In this document: positions 1 to 8,912 of the stretch, in pieces
Layout of the letters: each line of letters starts with the position of its first letter
Numbering within the stretch: position 1 is the first letter of the stretch
Program-made: the position numbers and the translations under genes
Assembly (NCBI RefSeq): GCF_017094505.1
Contig: NZ_CP064787.1
Location: forward strand, 2,876,339-2,940,338
DNA length: 64,000 nucleotides
Reading direction: 5' to 3'
Source of the DNA: Halapricum desulfuricans
Lineage (GTDB): Archaea; Halobacteriota; Halobacteria; Halobacteriales; Haloarculaceae
Notes under the pieces: generated by a model
The model's database searches: none
What the model was told of the DNA's origin: nothing
The model's input: only the letters and a program-made list of their open reading frames with translations

Positions 1-1515
1 GCTCATGTCGATGTGTGCGGCCCGCAACTTCGGCTGGAGGCGCGTGAACACGGACTGGTAGCCGCTGTCGCCGGTGATCGTCGTCGCCGTAATCGAATAC
101 ATGTCGTCCGGCCCGTACCCCGCGTCTTCCATGACGGCGGTCGCCTCGCCGACGAGGCTCTCCCCGTAGCCGTAGGGATAGCCGTCCGCGCCGTAGTCGG
201 TGACCGACTGGTAGCCGGATTCGGCGTGGCGGTCGTAGGTCTCGACGGACGAGACGCCGTCCTCGAAGGTCGGATACGGGGCCGGGGGCGTGATGTGGTA
301 AGCTGGCTTGGCGACGCCCTTGTAGACGTTCTGGGCGATCTCGTGTTGGTTCATCGCGTAGGCGAACGCTTTCCGGACCGGAATCGGCACCTCGAGCGTA
401 TTGAACACGAGGTACTCGGTCGTCAGCGCCGGGATCTGCCCGTAGTTGACTTCCGTCCCGTCGTCGAGGGTATAGGTGCCCGTCGATCGGTTCCCGCTCG
501 TCTGCTCGATGGAGACGTTGCCGGGGTTGAACGACGCCGTCGGCATCCCCTCGAGGATGTCCGCGTTCCCGTTTTTGAACCGCCGGAGGCGCGTCTGGCC
601 GCTCCCGACGACCGTGTAGGTGATCCCGTCGAGCAGCGGTCCGTCCCCGTAGTAGTCCTCGAACTTCGTGAGCTTGATCTGGCTGCCCTTCGTCCAGGAA
701 TCGACCTCGAACGGCCCCAGCCCGGCGTATGTCGGCCCCCCGTTTTCGGTGCTGAAAAACTCGTTGTAGCTGTACTCCCCGTCGTAGCCTTCGATGTCCC
801 CGACTGCGTTCTCCGGGAGCACCGCGAACGCGCCGCCAGCGATCTGGAAGAGCGTGTACTGGAACGGGCTCTCGAGTTCGAACCGGAACGTGTAGTCGTC
901 GACCGCCTCGACCGCGAGTGAACCGGGGACGTAATCCGAGAGCGTCGTCTCGTCTGTCGGTTCTGTCCGTGATGGGTCCTTCTCGTGGGCGATCGTCATC
1001 GTCTCGCCGATGATGTCGTCCCGGTTGCGGGAGTTCTCAGAGCCGGCCAGCCGACGGTAGGAGTAGACGATGTCGTGTGCGGTCAGCTCCGAGCCGTCGT
1101 GGAACGTGACGCCCTCGCGCAGGTCGAAGGTGTAGGTCAGCCCGTCGTCGGAAACCGTGTAGTCGGTTGCCAGTTCAGCTTTCGGGGGGTACAGTCCGTC
1201 TTTGAACTCCATGAGCGACCGACCGTACTGGTCGTAACCCGCACCAGAGCCCTTCGCGTTGATCGGATCGAGCGTCTGGATGGAGCCGCTCGCCATCATC
1301 TGCAACGTCCCGCCCGGCTCGGCGGGCGTCTCCTCTTCGTCGGTGTCGGTCTGTCCGGACACCGTGTCGCCGTCACCACCGTACGACGGCGCTCCGTCAG
1401 TCCCGGTCGGCGTCGATCCATCGTCGGATGGCCCGCTCGAACAACCGGCCAGTGCCGCCGCTGCGCCCCCGCCTGCTGCTGTCAGGAACCCGCGTCGAGT
1501 CGTTTTCTCGGGCAT
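1..1515 (-). CDS. ABC transporter substrate-binding protein, peptide/nickel type (3' truncated)
   Basis: Family 5 extracellular solute-binding protein, of the kind that delivers peptides or related solutes to an ABC importer at the cell surface. The gene enters the window from its 5' end and runs off the left edge; 505 codons are visible. The start has a Tat signal with a lipobox (TTRRGFLTAAG, then ALAGC with Cys25), so it should be a lipid-anchored exported protein. A Thr/Asp/Glu linker follows. Family-type stretches are visible, such as LDPINAKGS, YTFDLREGVTFHDGS and VRKAFAYAMNQ. The cognate permeases must lie to the left. Substrate cannot be told from sequence. Confidence 0.9.
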   Translation of the reverse strand, partial: MPEKTTRRGFLTAAGGGAAAALAGCSSGPSDDGSTPTGTDGAPSYGGDGDTVSGQTDTDEEETPAEPGGTLQMMASGSIQTLDPINAKGSGAGYDQYGRSLMEFKDGLYPPKAELATDYTVSDDGLTYTFDLREGVTFHDGSELTAHDIVYSYRRLAGSENSRNRDDIIGETMTIAHEKDPSRTEPTDETTLSDYVPGSLAVEAVDDYTFRFELESPFQYTLFQIAGGAFAVLPENAVGDIEGYDGEYSYNEFFSTENGGPTYAGLGPFEVDSWTKGSQIKLTKFEDYYGDGPLLDGITYTVVGSGQTRLRRFKNGNADILEGMPTASFNPGNVSIEQTSGNRSTGTYTLDDGTEVNYGQIPALTTEYLVFNTLEVPIPVRKAFAYAMNQHEIAQNVYKGVAKPAYHITPPAPYPTFEDGVSSVETYDRHAESGYQSVTDYGADGYPYGYGESLVGEATAVMEDAGYGPDDMYSITATTITGDSGYQSVFTRLQPKLRAAHIDMS

Positions 1516-1664
1516 CAACGCCACCTCGGGATGGAACTGTTACGAAAGCTGCTAATTGAGGTATAATGAGATAATAAAGAAATGTTCCGAACGGTGTTCT
1601 ATATATCACTATCAAATGGCCACGAAGACAGAATATTCTTGTATCGGTACTCGAAAGCGCCGAT

Positions 1665-2141
1665 ATGGCAGCCAATTCTGACGGCGACGAGAACGCGTGG
1701 GGACGGACGCTCTCGACGGCGACCGAGATGGCCGAGTCGATGGCCTCCGAGGGCTGGGAGGTGACGACCGTGCGGGCGGCACACGTCGCACCCGAACCGC
1801 CCGCGGCGGGCGAGACCGACCGGTTCGGATTCGTCTACGTCGCTCCGGGCGACGTCGCGGCGGACGCCGAGTCGGCGATCGCCGACGGCTCTTTCGACGC
1901 CTACGAGGTCTTCAACCGACGGCTCGGCAGCGACCTGTTCACGATCACGAGGGTCACCGATGTCGACCGGAAGGTGGCCGTGTTGCTCGTCGGCGGCGTG
2001 GACATGACACACGCGGGTGGACTCGTGGCGGCTGTCCGCGAGCGCGGCGAGATGTATTCGCACGTCCAGACGCTCGACGGCACTCGCCTCGGGAGCTTCT
2101 ATCACGACGATCCGACGCCGTTCTTCCCGGGGGAACTATGA
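1665..2141 (+). CDS. conserved haloarchaeal protein of unknown function
   Basis: 158-residue acidic soluble protein without signal peptide or membrane segment. It resembles haloarchaeal conserved hypothetical proteins; I do not recognise a catalytic motif. The centre is an alpha/beta pattern (FGFVYVAPGD, KVAVLLVGGVD). Its TGA stop overlaps the ATG of the following phosphoesterase by four bases (ATGA), so the two are translationally coupled and may act together. High third-position GC supports coding. Confidence 0.75.
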   Translation: MAANSDGDENAWGRTLSTATEMAESMASEGWEVTTVRAAHVAPEPPAAGETDRFGFVYVAPGDVAADAESAIADGSFDAYEVFNRRLGSDLFTITRVTDVDRKVAVLLVGGVDMTHAGGLVAAVRERGEMYSHVQTLDGTRLGSFYHDDPTPFFPGEL

Positions 2142-3082
2142 CGGCGTCGGGTCCCGTCCTCGCACACCTCGACCGGCCCCGGGGACCCGAAGCGCGTGTC
2201 GGCGTCGTCGCCGATCCGCACCTCTCGACCCGAGCGGAGGGGACCTCGAAGCTGTTCGAGCACACCGTCGATCACTTCGCGGCAGCGGTCGAGGACATGC
2301 GCCGGCGCGACGTCGACGCGGTCCTGTCGCCGGGCGATCTGACGAAGGACGGCGAACCCTGGAACTACGGGGCCGTCGACGACGTACTCGCGGACCTCGA
2401 CGTGCCGTTTCTTGCCGTGCCCGGCAACCACGACGTGCCGAAGGCGAGCGACGAACACGAGACGCCCCCACTCGAGCGGTTCGCACGAAAGTACGGTCCG
2501 GGCGAGCTGCCCTTCCACGCCGAGGTCGCCGGGCTCGACGTCTTCGGCGTGAACAGCGCCGGTACCGCCGAGCGCCTCACCGAGAGTCACGACGGCCACG
2601 TCGAGCAGTCCCAGCGCGACTGGCTGGCCGAAGCGCTCGGGGACGCTACTGACCCCGTCGTGCTGGTGCATCACAACTTCCCACCGGTCTCGGAGCAACT
2701 GGCGGCCCACCAGGAGATCGAACCGGAGATGGCTGTCCCGCCGACGATGCGCGAACCGGAGCCGCTGGCCGAGACACTCGCGGCGGGTGACACGGCCCTG
2801 GCCCTGACCGGCCACTACCACCTGCCGACGGCCGATCGCTACCGTGGCGTCCGGGAGATCGCCGCGCCGACGACGTGCTCGTTCCCGCAGTCGTATCTCC
2901 TGCTCGAGGTCTCGCCCGAGGGAACGACCGTCCGGTTCGTCCCGGTCGCCGACGAGACGGGCCTCGAGATGGCCCACGCCCGCCGGAGCGCGGACTCGAC
3001 GACCGCCCGCGGCCTCACTGCGATCGCCGCCGCTCGCGTCGCTTCGTTCCCCCTGATCGACGACCGCCAGACTCCGCGCTGA
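2138..3082 (+). CDS. metallophosphoesterase (calcineurin-like)
   Basis: 314-residue calcineurin-superfamily phosphoesterase. The metal-binding motifs appear in the expected order: DPH near residue 26, GDL near 67, GNHD near 100, a VLVHHNFPP block and a late GHYH motif, which together form a two-metal site for hydrolysing phosphomonoesters or diesters. The frame is open upstream to 1697, but the ATG at 2138 overlaps the stop of the upstream gene and the protein homology starts there. No signal peptide, so presumably cytoplasmic. Substrate unknown. Confidence 0.88.
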   Translation: MTASGPVLAHLDRPRGPEARVGVVADPHLSTRAEGTSKLFEHTVDHFAAAVEDMRRRDVDAVLSPGDLTKDGEPWNYGAVDDVLADLDVPFLAVPGNHDVPKASDEHETPPLERFARKYGPGELPFHAEVAGLDVFGVNSAGTAERLTESHDGHVEQSQRDWLAEALGDATDPVVLVHHNFPPVSEQLAAHQEIEPEMAVPPTMREPEPLAETLAAGDTALALTGHYHLPTADRYRGVREIAAPTTCSFPQSYLLLEVSPEGTTVRFVPVADETGLEMAHARRSADSTTARGLTAIAAARVASFPLIDDRQTPR

Positions 3083-3221
3083 CCGCCGACCGACCCGGCA
3101 CACCTCGGCGGCGGCACCGGCTGTCCGCCCATCACGACTCGGCCCTATTTTTCGATACGTACTGATATATATTCGATATCCGATCGATACTGATACATAT
3201 GAGGTCGCCGACGGCCGGAGT

Positions 3222-4025
3222 ATGGCGATTACGGACCTCGCTCGCGAGGCCGCCGAAGCCGGAGCGACGACCGCCGTCGACCTGTTTCGGACGGATCTCT
3301 CGGTCGAGCGCAAGGACGGCAAGACCGATTACGTGACCCGGGCCGACCGCCAGGCACAACGGCAGATCGTGTCGACGATCCGGGAGTCGGACCCGGAGAG
3401 TGTGATTGTCGGCGAGGAAAACGACGCCAGAACGGACGTGCCCGACGACGGGCGAGCCTGGGTGATCGATCCGATCGACGGGACGAACAACTACGTGCGC
3501 GGGATGCGCTACTGGGCGACGAGCGTCGCAGTCGTCGAGGACGGCGAGCCGATCGCGGCGGCGAACGTGCTGCCGGCGGTCGGCGACACCTACGTCGCCG
3601 GACGGGACGGGGTCCGTCGCAACGGCGAGTCGGTCTCCGTCTCGGGACGGACTGACCCGGAGACGTTCACCGTCGCCCCGACAGTGTGGTGGGACCTCGA
3701 TCGCAGAGACGAGTACGCGGCGGCCGCCGAGGGGATCGTAACCCGGTTCGGTGACCTCGTCCGGCTGAAATCCGTTCACGTCGCGCTCGCTCTCGTCGCC
3801 GCCGGGTCGATCGAAGGGGTGGTCACCAACGTCCGGCCGAACCCGTGGGACTCCATCGCGGGCGTGCATCTGGTCGAGCAGGCCGGCGGACGGGTCACCG
3901 ATATTGAGGGCCGGGACTGGCACCACGACAGTCGAGGACTTGTCGCCTCGAACGGACACGACCACGAGGCGATGTTGGCAGTAGCCCGCGAGGCCGACCG
4001 GCTGCGCGAACGGAAAGGAACTTGA
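3222..4025 (+). CDS. inositol monophosphatase family protein
   Basis: 267-residue member of the Mg-dependent, Li-sensitive phosphatase family (inositol monophosphatase, archaeal fructose-1,6-bisphosphatase, SuhB). Diagnostic motifs are visible: GEE near residue 64, DPIDGTNN near 83 and the late NPWDSIAG block that supplies the third metal-binding Asp. The archaeal members often act on both inositol phosphate and fructose bisphosphate, so substrate is left open. An AT-rich TATA-like stretch lies 20-35 bases before the ATG, consistent with a nearly leaderless transcript. hisH follows 22 bases downstream on the same strand. Confidence 0.88.
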   Translation: MAITDLAREAAEAGATTAVDLFRTDLSVERKDGKTDYVTRADRQAQRQIVSTIRESDPESVIVGEENDARTDVPDDGRAWVIDPIDGTNNYVRGMRYWATSVAVVEDGEPIAAANVLPAVGDTYVAGRDGVRRNGESVSVSGRTDPETFTVAPTVWWDLDRRDEYAAAAEGIVTRFGDLVRLKSVHVALALVAAGSIEGVVTNVRPNPWDSIAGVHLVEQAGGRVTDIEGRDWHHDSRGLVASNGHDHEAMLAVAREADRLRERKGT

Positions 4026-4047
4026 CGACACTCCACCAACAGCGGGT

Positions 4048-4698
4048 ATGAGCAACACGCGAGCGACCACGGCGTCGATCGTGGTGGTCGATTACGGACT
4101 GGGGAACCTCCGCAGCGTCACGCGGGGGCTCGAACGCGCCGGCGCCGACGTCGAGATCAGCGACGACCCCGCTGACTTCGAGGCCGCAGACGGGATCGTC
4201 CTGCCGGGTGTCGGGGCGTTCTCCGAGGGGATGGACAACGCCGGCCCGTTCCGTGAGACGCTGGTCGAACTCGCGGCGGACGGAAAACCCCTGTTCGGGA
4301 TCTGTCTCGGCATGCAGATGCTCCTCACGACGAGCGAAGAGGCCGAACACGCCGGCGAGGGCGACGTCGAAGGGCTGGACCTGATCCCGGGGGCGAACCG
4401 TCGGTTCACCGGCGACCGCAAGATCCCGCACATGGGCTGGAACCAGCTGTCAGTCGAGCGCGAGCATCCCCTCGTCGAGGGCGTCGACGGGGAGTACGCC
4501 TACTTCGTCCACTCCTACTACGCCGATCCCGAGGACCCCGATGCCGTCGTGACGACGACCGACTACGGCCCCGAGTTCGCGAGCGTCGTCGCCAACGAGG
4601 CCGGCAACGTCTTCGGGACGCAGTTCCACCCGGAAAAGAGCGGAGAAACGGGACTGCGGATCTTGCGGAATTTCGTCGACTACTGTGCAGAGCGGTGA
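4048..4698 (+). CDS. hisH: imidazole glycerol phosphate synthase glutaminase subunit HisH
   Basis: 216-residue class I glutamine amidotransferase that supplies ammonia to HisF for making imidazole glycerol phosphate and AICAR in histidine synthesis. The catalytic triad is complete: nucleophile Cys86 in GICLGMQ, and His194 and Glu196 in TQFHPEKSG. The N-terminal DYGLGNLRSV and oxyanion region LPGVGAF are typical of HisH. Length is normal. hisF is not in this window, as is usual for the scattered haloarchaeal histidine genes. Confidence 0.95.
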   Translation: MSNTRATTASIVVVDYGLGNLRSVTRGLERAGADVEISDDPADFEAADGIVLPGVGAFSEGMDNAGPFRETLVELAADGKPLFGICLGMQMLLTTSEEAEHAGEGDVEGLDLIPGANRRFTGDRKIPHMGWNQLSVEREHPLVEGVDGEYAYFVHSYYADPEDPDAVVTTTDYGPEFASVVANEAGNVFGTQFHPEKSGETGLRILRNFVDYCAER

Positions 4699-4751
4699 GC
4701 GGACGCCTCGCAGGCGCGTTGTACCGGCTGTCAGCTTGGTTGACGGCCGTG

Positions 4752-5573
4752 TCACTCGGCCGGTTTCTCGGCCTCGATCCGTGCCGAGAGCAGCGATCCG
4801 CCGAGATCGTACTCGTCGTGCCACTCGTCGATGACCTCGCGACTGTCGGGATCGAGTTCGACGCTGATATCGACGAATCCAGCCGCTTCGAGCAGGGTCG
4901 TGATCGTCTCCGGCGACTCGGCACCGCTGATACAGCCCGCCAGTGCTCCGGGGTCCCCTCGGACACCCTCTGGAAGCGAGTCGGTTCGGACCGGATCGGT
5001 TATCGCCAGCCGACCGCCCGGCCGGAGGACCCGATAAGCCTCCTCGAACACCCGGTCTTTCGCCGGCGAGAGGTTGACCACGCAGTTTGAGATGATGGTG
5101 TCGACGACACCGTCGGCGACCGGCAGGTGTTCGATCTCTCCCAGGCGAAACGAGACGTTCCCGGCGTCGTTCTCTCGGGCGTTCGCACGGGCCTTCTCGA
5201 TCATCTCCGGCGTCATGTCGACGCCGATGACCCTGCCTTCGGGACCGACTTCCCGGGCTGCCAGAAAGCAGTCGAAACCCCCGCCGGAGCCCAGATCGAG
5301 GACTGTCTCGCCCGGCTCGAGGTCGGCGATCGCCGTCGGGTTGCCACAGCCCAGTCCGAGGTTGGCCTCGCCCTCGACGGTCTCGATCGACTCGTCGTCG
5401 TAGCCGATCTCGCGGGCGATCTCGTCGGCATCGCTGGCTGTATCACTGGCATCCGAGCCGCTGTCGCCGTCCCCACAGCACGACGTCTCAGCACCGCCAC
5501 AGCATTCATCGCTCGCGGCGTCGGCGTAGCGATCCCGGACCAGCCGTCGAACCGCGCTTTCGTCGTCTGTCAT
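4752..5573 (-). CDS. arsM: arsenite S-adenosylmethionine methyltransferase
   Basis: 273-residue SAM-dependent methyltransferase that methylates trivalent arsenic. The SAM site DLGSGGGFD is at residues 93-101. Cysteines expected for As(III) binding are present: Cys76 (LGCGN), Cys164 (SNCVVNLSP) and Cys214 (GCISGAESP), plus a Cys-rich N-terminus with pairs at 24-25 and 32-33. Its ATG overlaps the stop of the upstream arsR by four bases, so the two form a coupled operon read leftward. Arsenic detoxification is inferred from family and context. Confidence 0.9.
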   Translation of the reverse strand: MTDDESAVRRLVRDRYADAASDECCGGAETSCCGDGDSGSDASDTASDADEIAREIGYDDESIETVEGEANLGLGCGNPTAIADLEPGETVLDLGSGGGFDCFLAAREVGPEGRVIGVDMTPEMIEKARANARENDAGNVSFRLGEIEHLPVADGVVDTIISNCVVNLSPAKDRVFEEAYRVLRPGGRLAITDPVRTDSLPEGVRGDPGALAGCISGAESPETITTLLEAAGFVDISVELDPDSREVIDEWHDEYDLGGSLLSARIEAEKPAE

Positions 5574-5920
5574 CGGCGATCCCCCCGAATCCCGTCCAGC
5601 GTCGCGAGCAACTGCTCGGCCTCGTCGGTCAGCCCGTAGTATCGCCAGTTGCCGTCTTTCCGCCGTGTCACCAGCCCCGCAGTGTACAATCGCGAGAGGG
5701 CCTGACTCACGGCACTCTGGCTGACGCCGACGGCCGATTCGAGGTCACAGACGCAGACCTCGCCGTCCGCACCGTCGATTCGCCGGAGCAACTCGTAGCG
5801 CGTGTCATCACCCATCGCCGACAGCAACTCGACGTCCGCCGCCAGCGCGCCGGTGTCGACCGCCCCGACCGGCACACAGCAGTCGGCTTCCTCGGTCGCC
5901 ACATCTACGTTGCCATCCAT
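5570..5920 (-). CDS. arsR: ArsR/SmtB family metalloregulator
   Basis: 116-residue winged-helix repressor. The metal-binding CVCDL motif (Cys56, Cys58) lies at the start of the recognition region, as in As(III)-responsive ArsR proteins, and there is a further Cys pair at 14-15. The helix-turn-helix SQSAVSQALSRL is followed by the wing (RRKDGNWRYYGL). It is first in a two-gene operon with arsM, and a palindrome lies over its own promoter, so autorepression relieved by arsenite is the natural reading. Metal specificity is inferred. Confidence 0.9.
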   Translation of the reverse strand: MDGNVDVATEEADCCVPVGAVDTGALAADVELLSAMGDDTRYELLRRIDGADGEVCVCDLESAVGVSQSAVSQALSRLYTAGLVTRRKDGNWRYYGLTDEAEQLLATLDGIRGDRR

Positions 5921-5927
5921 ATTAACT

Positions 5928-5958
5928 ATCTCTTATATTGGTGTTCCCTAATATAGAT
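5928..5958. promoter_or_regulatory. candidate ArsR operator in the arsR promoter
   Basis: AT-rich hyphenated inverted repeat in an otherwise GC-rich region: ATCTCTTATATTGG on the left and CCTAATATAGAT on the right, separated by five bases. It lies 8-38 bases upstream of the arsR ATG, where the TATA element of a leaderless haloarchaeal gene would sit, so a bound repressor would block transcription initiation. Confidence 0.5.
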
Positions 5959-6021
5959 GCTTTGATCGTCACCAAATCCGCAGAGAGCGATCAATCGGCA
6001 TTCAGTGGACGACGGGGGCAA

Positions 6022-6624
6022 TCAGCCGGTGTCTCGGTCGAGGACAGCCCGGATGCCGAGGACGACAAGACCGCCGAAAATCGCCAGTATAGATAGATGG
6101 CCGACAGATATCCCGCCGCCCTGAGCGAAGACGTTCTCACCCGCAACAGCACTCAGGTACGTCGAGAAGACAGAGACGCCGAACACCCCGACCCCGATCA
6201 GACCGACCGTCGCAACGATCGCCAGTCCGCCGGTCACCAGCGAGAGCCCGATAGCGATCTGCTCGAGGTTTACGATCGCACGGGCTGTCCCCTCTTCGAG
6301 CGGTTCGTGCCCCACGCGATACCAGTACAGGGCGGCGAGCGCCAGCGCCGAGGCGACTTCGATCGCCCAGCCGACCAGCCCCAGAAACAGGATCTTCGGG
6401 GCCGCGAGAAACGGATCGAGCGTCCCGACGTGCGCGCCGATAGTCGGCGGATAGAGCGAATACAGCGGCAGGATCGAGGCCAGCAGCGCGAGCAACACGG
6501 CCTGGTAGGTCAGGGCCCGGGAGACGGGAACAGTGATGATCCCCTCGGCATAGCGGAGCCGTTCGTACTGAGACGTCGAGAGGATCGCGTCGGTTATCGG
6601 ATCGTCGGACGGCCGGTCGTCCAT
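6022..6624 (-). CDS. conserved membrane protein
   Basis: About 200-residue protein with a charged cytoplasmic-looking N-terminus followed by four hydrophobic segments (near residues 38-60, 78-100, 122-150 and 175-195). No enzymatic motif is recognised. The ATG at 6624 (MDDRPSDD) is preferred; an in-frame start five codons upstream is possible. It is on the same strand as the two following small membrane proteins, but spacing does not prove an operon. Function unknown. Confidence 0.7.
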   Translation of the reverse strand: MDDRPSDDPITDAILSTSQYERLRYAEGIITVPVSRALTYQAVLLALLASILPLYSLYPPTIGAHVGTLDPFLAAPKILFLGLVGWAIEVASALALAALYWYRVGHEPLEEGTARAIVNLEQIAIGLSLVTGGLAIVATVGLIGVGVFGVSVFSTYLSAVAGENVFAQGGGISVGHLSILAIFGGLVVLGIRAVLDRDTG

Positions 6625-6707
6625 GGTTCGTGTGAGCACGACTAGAGGACGTTTTTCGTGTTAATCGTTTCGCCCGGTCGGATACGGTCAGCGTGCGAAG
6701 ACGCCGG

Positions 6708-7091
6708 TCACACCGACACCGCAGCCCCGTAGATGACGCTGACGAGGAACACGGCGGCGGCGAGCGCCTTGGCGGAGAGCAACAGCGCCTGACGGATGTC
6801 CTGCGAGCGGGCGTCGCTGTCCTCGACGGACCCCTCGGCGTCGTCGAAGCCGTAGTGGCCGGCCACCGCGTAGCCGGCGCAGAACTGCCGGCGGGCCTGC
6901 AACACTCCGAGAACGCCACCATACAGGAAAATGAAACTCCCCAGAACGTAGGTCTCGGGGTAGTCGGCGAGCAGGACCGCCGCGATGTAGGCGAACGCGA
7001 CGGCGAAACTCGCGTAGCCGAGCAGGCGGCGCTTTCGCTGTTCGCCCGCGCCGATGTTACACACTCCGGGCTGGTACGCTTCGTCGGCCAT
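6708..7091 (-). CDS. conserved haloarchaeal membrane protein
   Basis: 127-residue protein with three hydrophobic segments (about residues 26-42, 47-64 and 105-125) and a hydrophilic loop rich in Asp and Ser between the second and third. A short N-terminal region with one Cys (GVCNIG) precedes the first segment. It resembles conserved hypothetical haloarchaeal membrane proteins; no function can be given. The next membrane protein gene starts 33 bases upstream on the same strand. Confidence 0.7.
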   Translation of the reverse strand: MADEAYQPGVCNIGAGEQRKRRLLGYASFAVAFAYIAAVLLADYPETYVLGSFIFLYGGVLGVLQARRQFCAGYAVAGHYGFDDAEGSVEDSDARSQDIRQALLLSAKALAAAVFLVSVIYGAAVSV

Positions 7092-7124
7092 ATCCCGGCT
7101 ACGGGCGGGGCGTTGAAAAGTCTG

Positions 7125-7637
7125 CTAGGGCTGGGTCGCCGCGTGCTGGAGCGCGCCCCCGAGCGCGCCAGCGAAGGCGGGCAACAGGAGGTTGCCGAAG
7201 ACGAGCGCGAGATAGCGCAGCGGGATGGCCGTGTTCGAGACGGGCGTCGAGGGGATGAGGTACAGCGCGAGCGCCGCGAGCGTCGCCAGACAGACGCCGA
7301 CGCCGACGGTCGCGCCGGCTTTCGTCGCGGCCCAGCCGTCGTCGAGTCGCCCGGCTCGCACCGGGACGATCGCCCCGCCGGCGACGGCGACGAGCAAGCC
7401 GACGAACGCGGGGACAGCCATCAACAGTGGCGGGACGCCGCCCGACAGAGCCAGCAAGACGAACGCGGAGCCGAACACGTAGATCGCACCGGCGTATCCG
7501 GGCGGCGAGAAGGACCCGATGGCCGGCGGTCGAACGGCGACGACCAGGATCAGCGCGACGAGATAGCCGACGATCCAGACGCCGATTCCGACGCCGACGC
7601 CGGTGAGAAACGGAGAGGGCTGACGGCGATAGGACAT
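7125..7637 (-). CDS. conserved membrane protein
   Basis: 170-residue protein with about five hydrophobic segments rich in Gly, Ala and Val. The ATG at 7637 (MSYRRQPSPF) is chosen because the first membrane segment begins shortly after it and the frame upstream has no membrane-protein character. It lies 33 bases before the 127-residue membrane protein and divergent from the beta-propeller gene. No function recognised. Confidence 0.7.
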   Translation of the reverse strand: MSYRRQPSPFLTGVGVGIGVWIVGYLVALILVVAVRPPAIGSFSPPGYAGAIYVFGSAFVLLALSGGVPPLLMAVPAFVGLLVAVAGGAIVPVRAGRLDDGWAATKAGATVGVGVCLATLAALALYLIPSTPVSNTAIPLRYLALVFGNLLLPAFAGALGGALQHAATQP

Positions 7638-7756
7638 ACGCGTGTCCCGGACCGGCGCGAGTAAATAGTTGCCGACGGCAGACCGCCCGTCACCCCGGAT
7701 TGACACCCTCCTCCGCCGACCCCCGATTTCTTGACACTCGGGCACGTGGGGCCGGT

Positions 7757-8737
7757 ATGCCGACAGTCTACGCGGCACTGGACGACCGCGTGCTGGCAGC
7801 CCGGGGGTCGTCGGGGTCGTGGCGGACCGCCGTCAGACTCCAGGGGCGGAACTTGCAGGCACTGGCGGCCTCGCCGGCCCGACCGGAACGGGTTTTCGTC
7901 GGCGCGGACGGCTCCGGGCTGTGGCGAGGGACCGAGAAGGGTCGGGCATTCGATCGCGTCTGGCTGGCCGACGCGCCGGGATCGGTGACGGCAGTGGCGG
8001 TCTCGCCACACGACCCGGACGTAATCTGGGCCGGGACCGAGCCCAGCGCGGTGTATCGCTCCCGGGACGCGGGCGAGACCTGGAGCCGGAAATCGGGGCT
8101 GACGGACCTGCCGTCAGCGAGCGAGTGGTCGTTCCCGCCGCGGCCGGAGACCCATCACGTCCGGTGGATCGAGCCCGATCCTCACGACCGGGGCCGACTC
8201 TACGTCGGGATCGAGGCCGGCGCGTTCGTTCGGAGCGGCGACGGCGGGTCGACCTGGAAAGACCGTCCGGAGAGCGCGCCGCGAGACGTCCACGAGATCG
8301 TGACTCACCGGGCGGCCGGACGGGTGTACGTCGCGGCCGGGGACGGGTACGCCGAGTCGGCCGACGGCGGCGACAGCTGGCGGTTCCGACAGCGGGGGCT
8401 GGACCACCGCTACGTCTGGAGTGTCGCTGTCGACCCGGACGACCCCGAGCACGTGCTGGTCTCGGCGGCGACCAGCGCCCACCGGGCGCACGACCCCGAC
8501 GGGCAGAGCCACGTCTATCGCCGCGTCGGTGACCGATGGGAACTCACTATGGACGGACTTCCCGGACCGGACGGCCTCGCGCGGGCAGTCCTCGGGACCG
8601 GGCCAGACGGGGCATGTTACGCGCTGACTAATCACGGTCTGTTCCGGTCGCCGACAGGCGACGGCTGGCACCGCCTGCCCGTCGACTGGCAACGGCGGTA
8701 CCGGGAGTCGCTCCCCCGCGGGCTGGCAGTCGTTTGA
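7757..8737 (+). CDS. BNR/sialidase-type beta-propeller repeat protein
   Basis: 326-residue protein built of repeated blades with Asp-box-like motifs of the form S-x-D-x-G-x-T-W: SRDAGETWS, SGDGGSTWK and SADGGDSWRF. Between them are YVTN/VPS10-like phrases such as DPDVIWAGT and DPEHVLVSA. The fold should be a six- or seven-bladed propeller. There is no signal peptide, so this is probably a cytoplasmic photosystem-assembly or WD-like propeller of the kind common in haloarchaea and not a secreted sialidase. The frame is open to 7700 but the ATG at 7757 fits the coding region better. Confidence 0.82.
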   Translation: MPTVYAALDDRVLAARGSSGSWRTAVRLQGRNLQALAASPARPERVFVGADGSGLWRGTEKGRAFDRVWLADAPGSVTAVAVSPHDPDVIWAGTEPSAVYRSRDAGETWSRKSGLTDLPSASEWSFPPRPETHHVRWIEPDPHDRGRLYVGIEAGAFVRSGDGGSTWKDRPESAPRDVHEIVTHRAAGRVYVAAGDGYAESADGGDSWRFRQRGLDHRYVWSVAVDPDDPEHVLVSAATSAHRAHDPDGQSHVYRRVGDRWELTMDGLPGPDGLARAVLGTGPDGACYALTNHGLFRSPTGDGWHRLPVDWQRRYRESLPRGLAVV

Positions 8738-8744
8738 TGCGCTG

Positions 8745-8885
8745 TCAGCTGTACCAGTTCGGCGGGATTTCGGCATGTAGGGTGCTGGAATCCCGGCGGA
8801 ATATGTCACCGGAGGATATCTCCCAGCTCGTCTCTGCGTCGACCCGACTCCCCCGTGTGGTCACGGTGTCGCGGGGAAAAGACAT
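8745..8885 (-). CDS. possible 46-residue small protein
   Basis: Short open frame in the gap between two plus-strand genes. It begins MSFPRDTVTTRG and ends AEIPPNWYS, with mostly G or C in third codon positions. No domain is recognised and there is no obvious promoter. It could equally be a chance frame in GC-rich DNA, so this is a weak call. Confidence 0.3.
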   Translation of the reverse strand: MSFPRDTVTTRGSRVDAETSWEISSGDIFRRDSSTLHAEIPPNWYS

Positions 8886-8912
8886 ATCCCGGGAGTCTGA
8901 CTTCGAAGAGAT

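Noticed and set aside
2102..3322. 406-codon minus-strand frame over the phosphoesterase
   Set aside because: Complement of a gene with clear metallophosphoesterase motifs; no domain on the minus strand.
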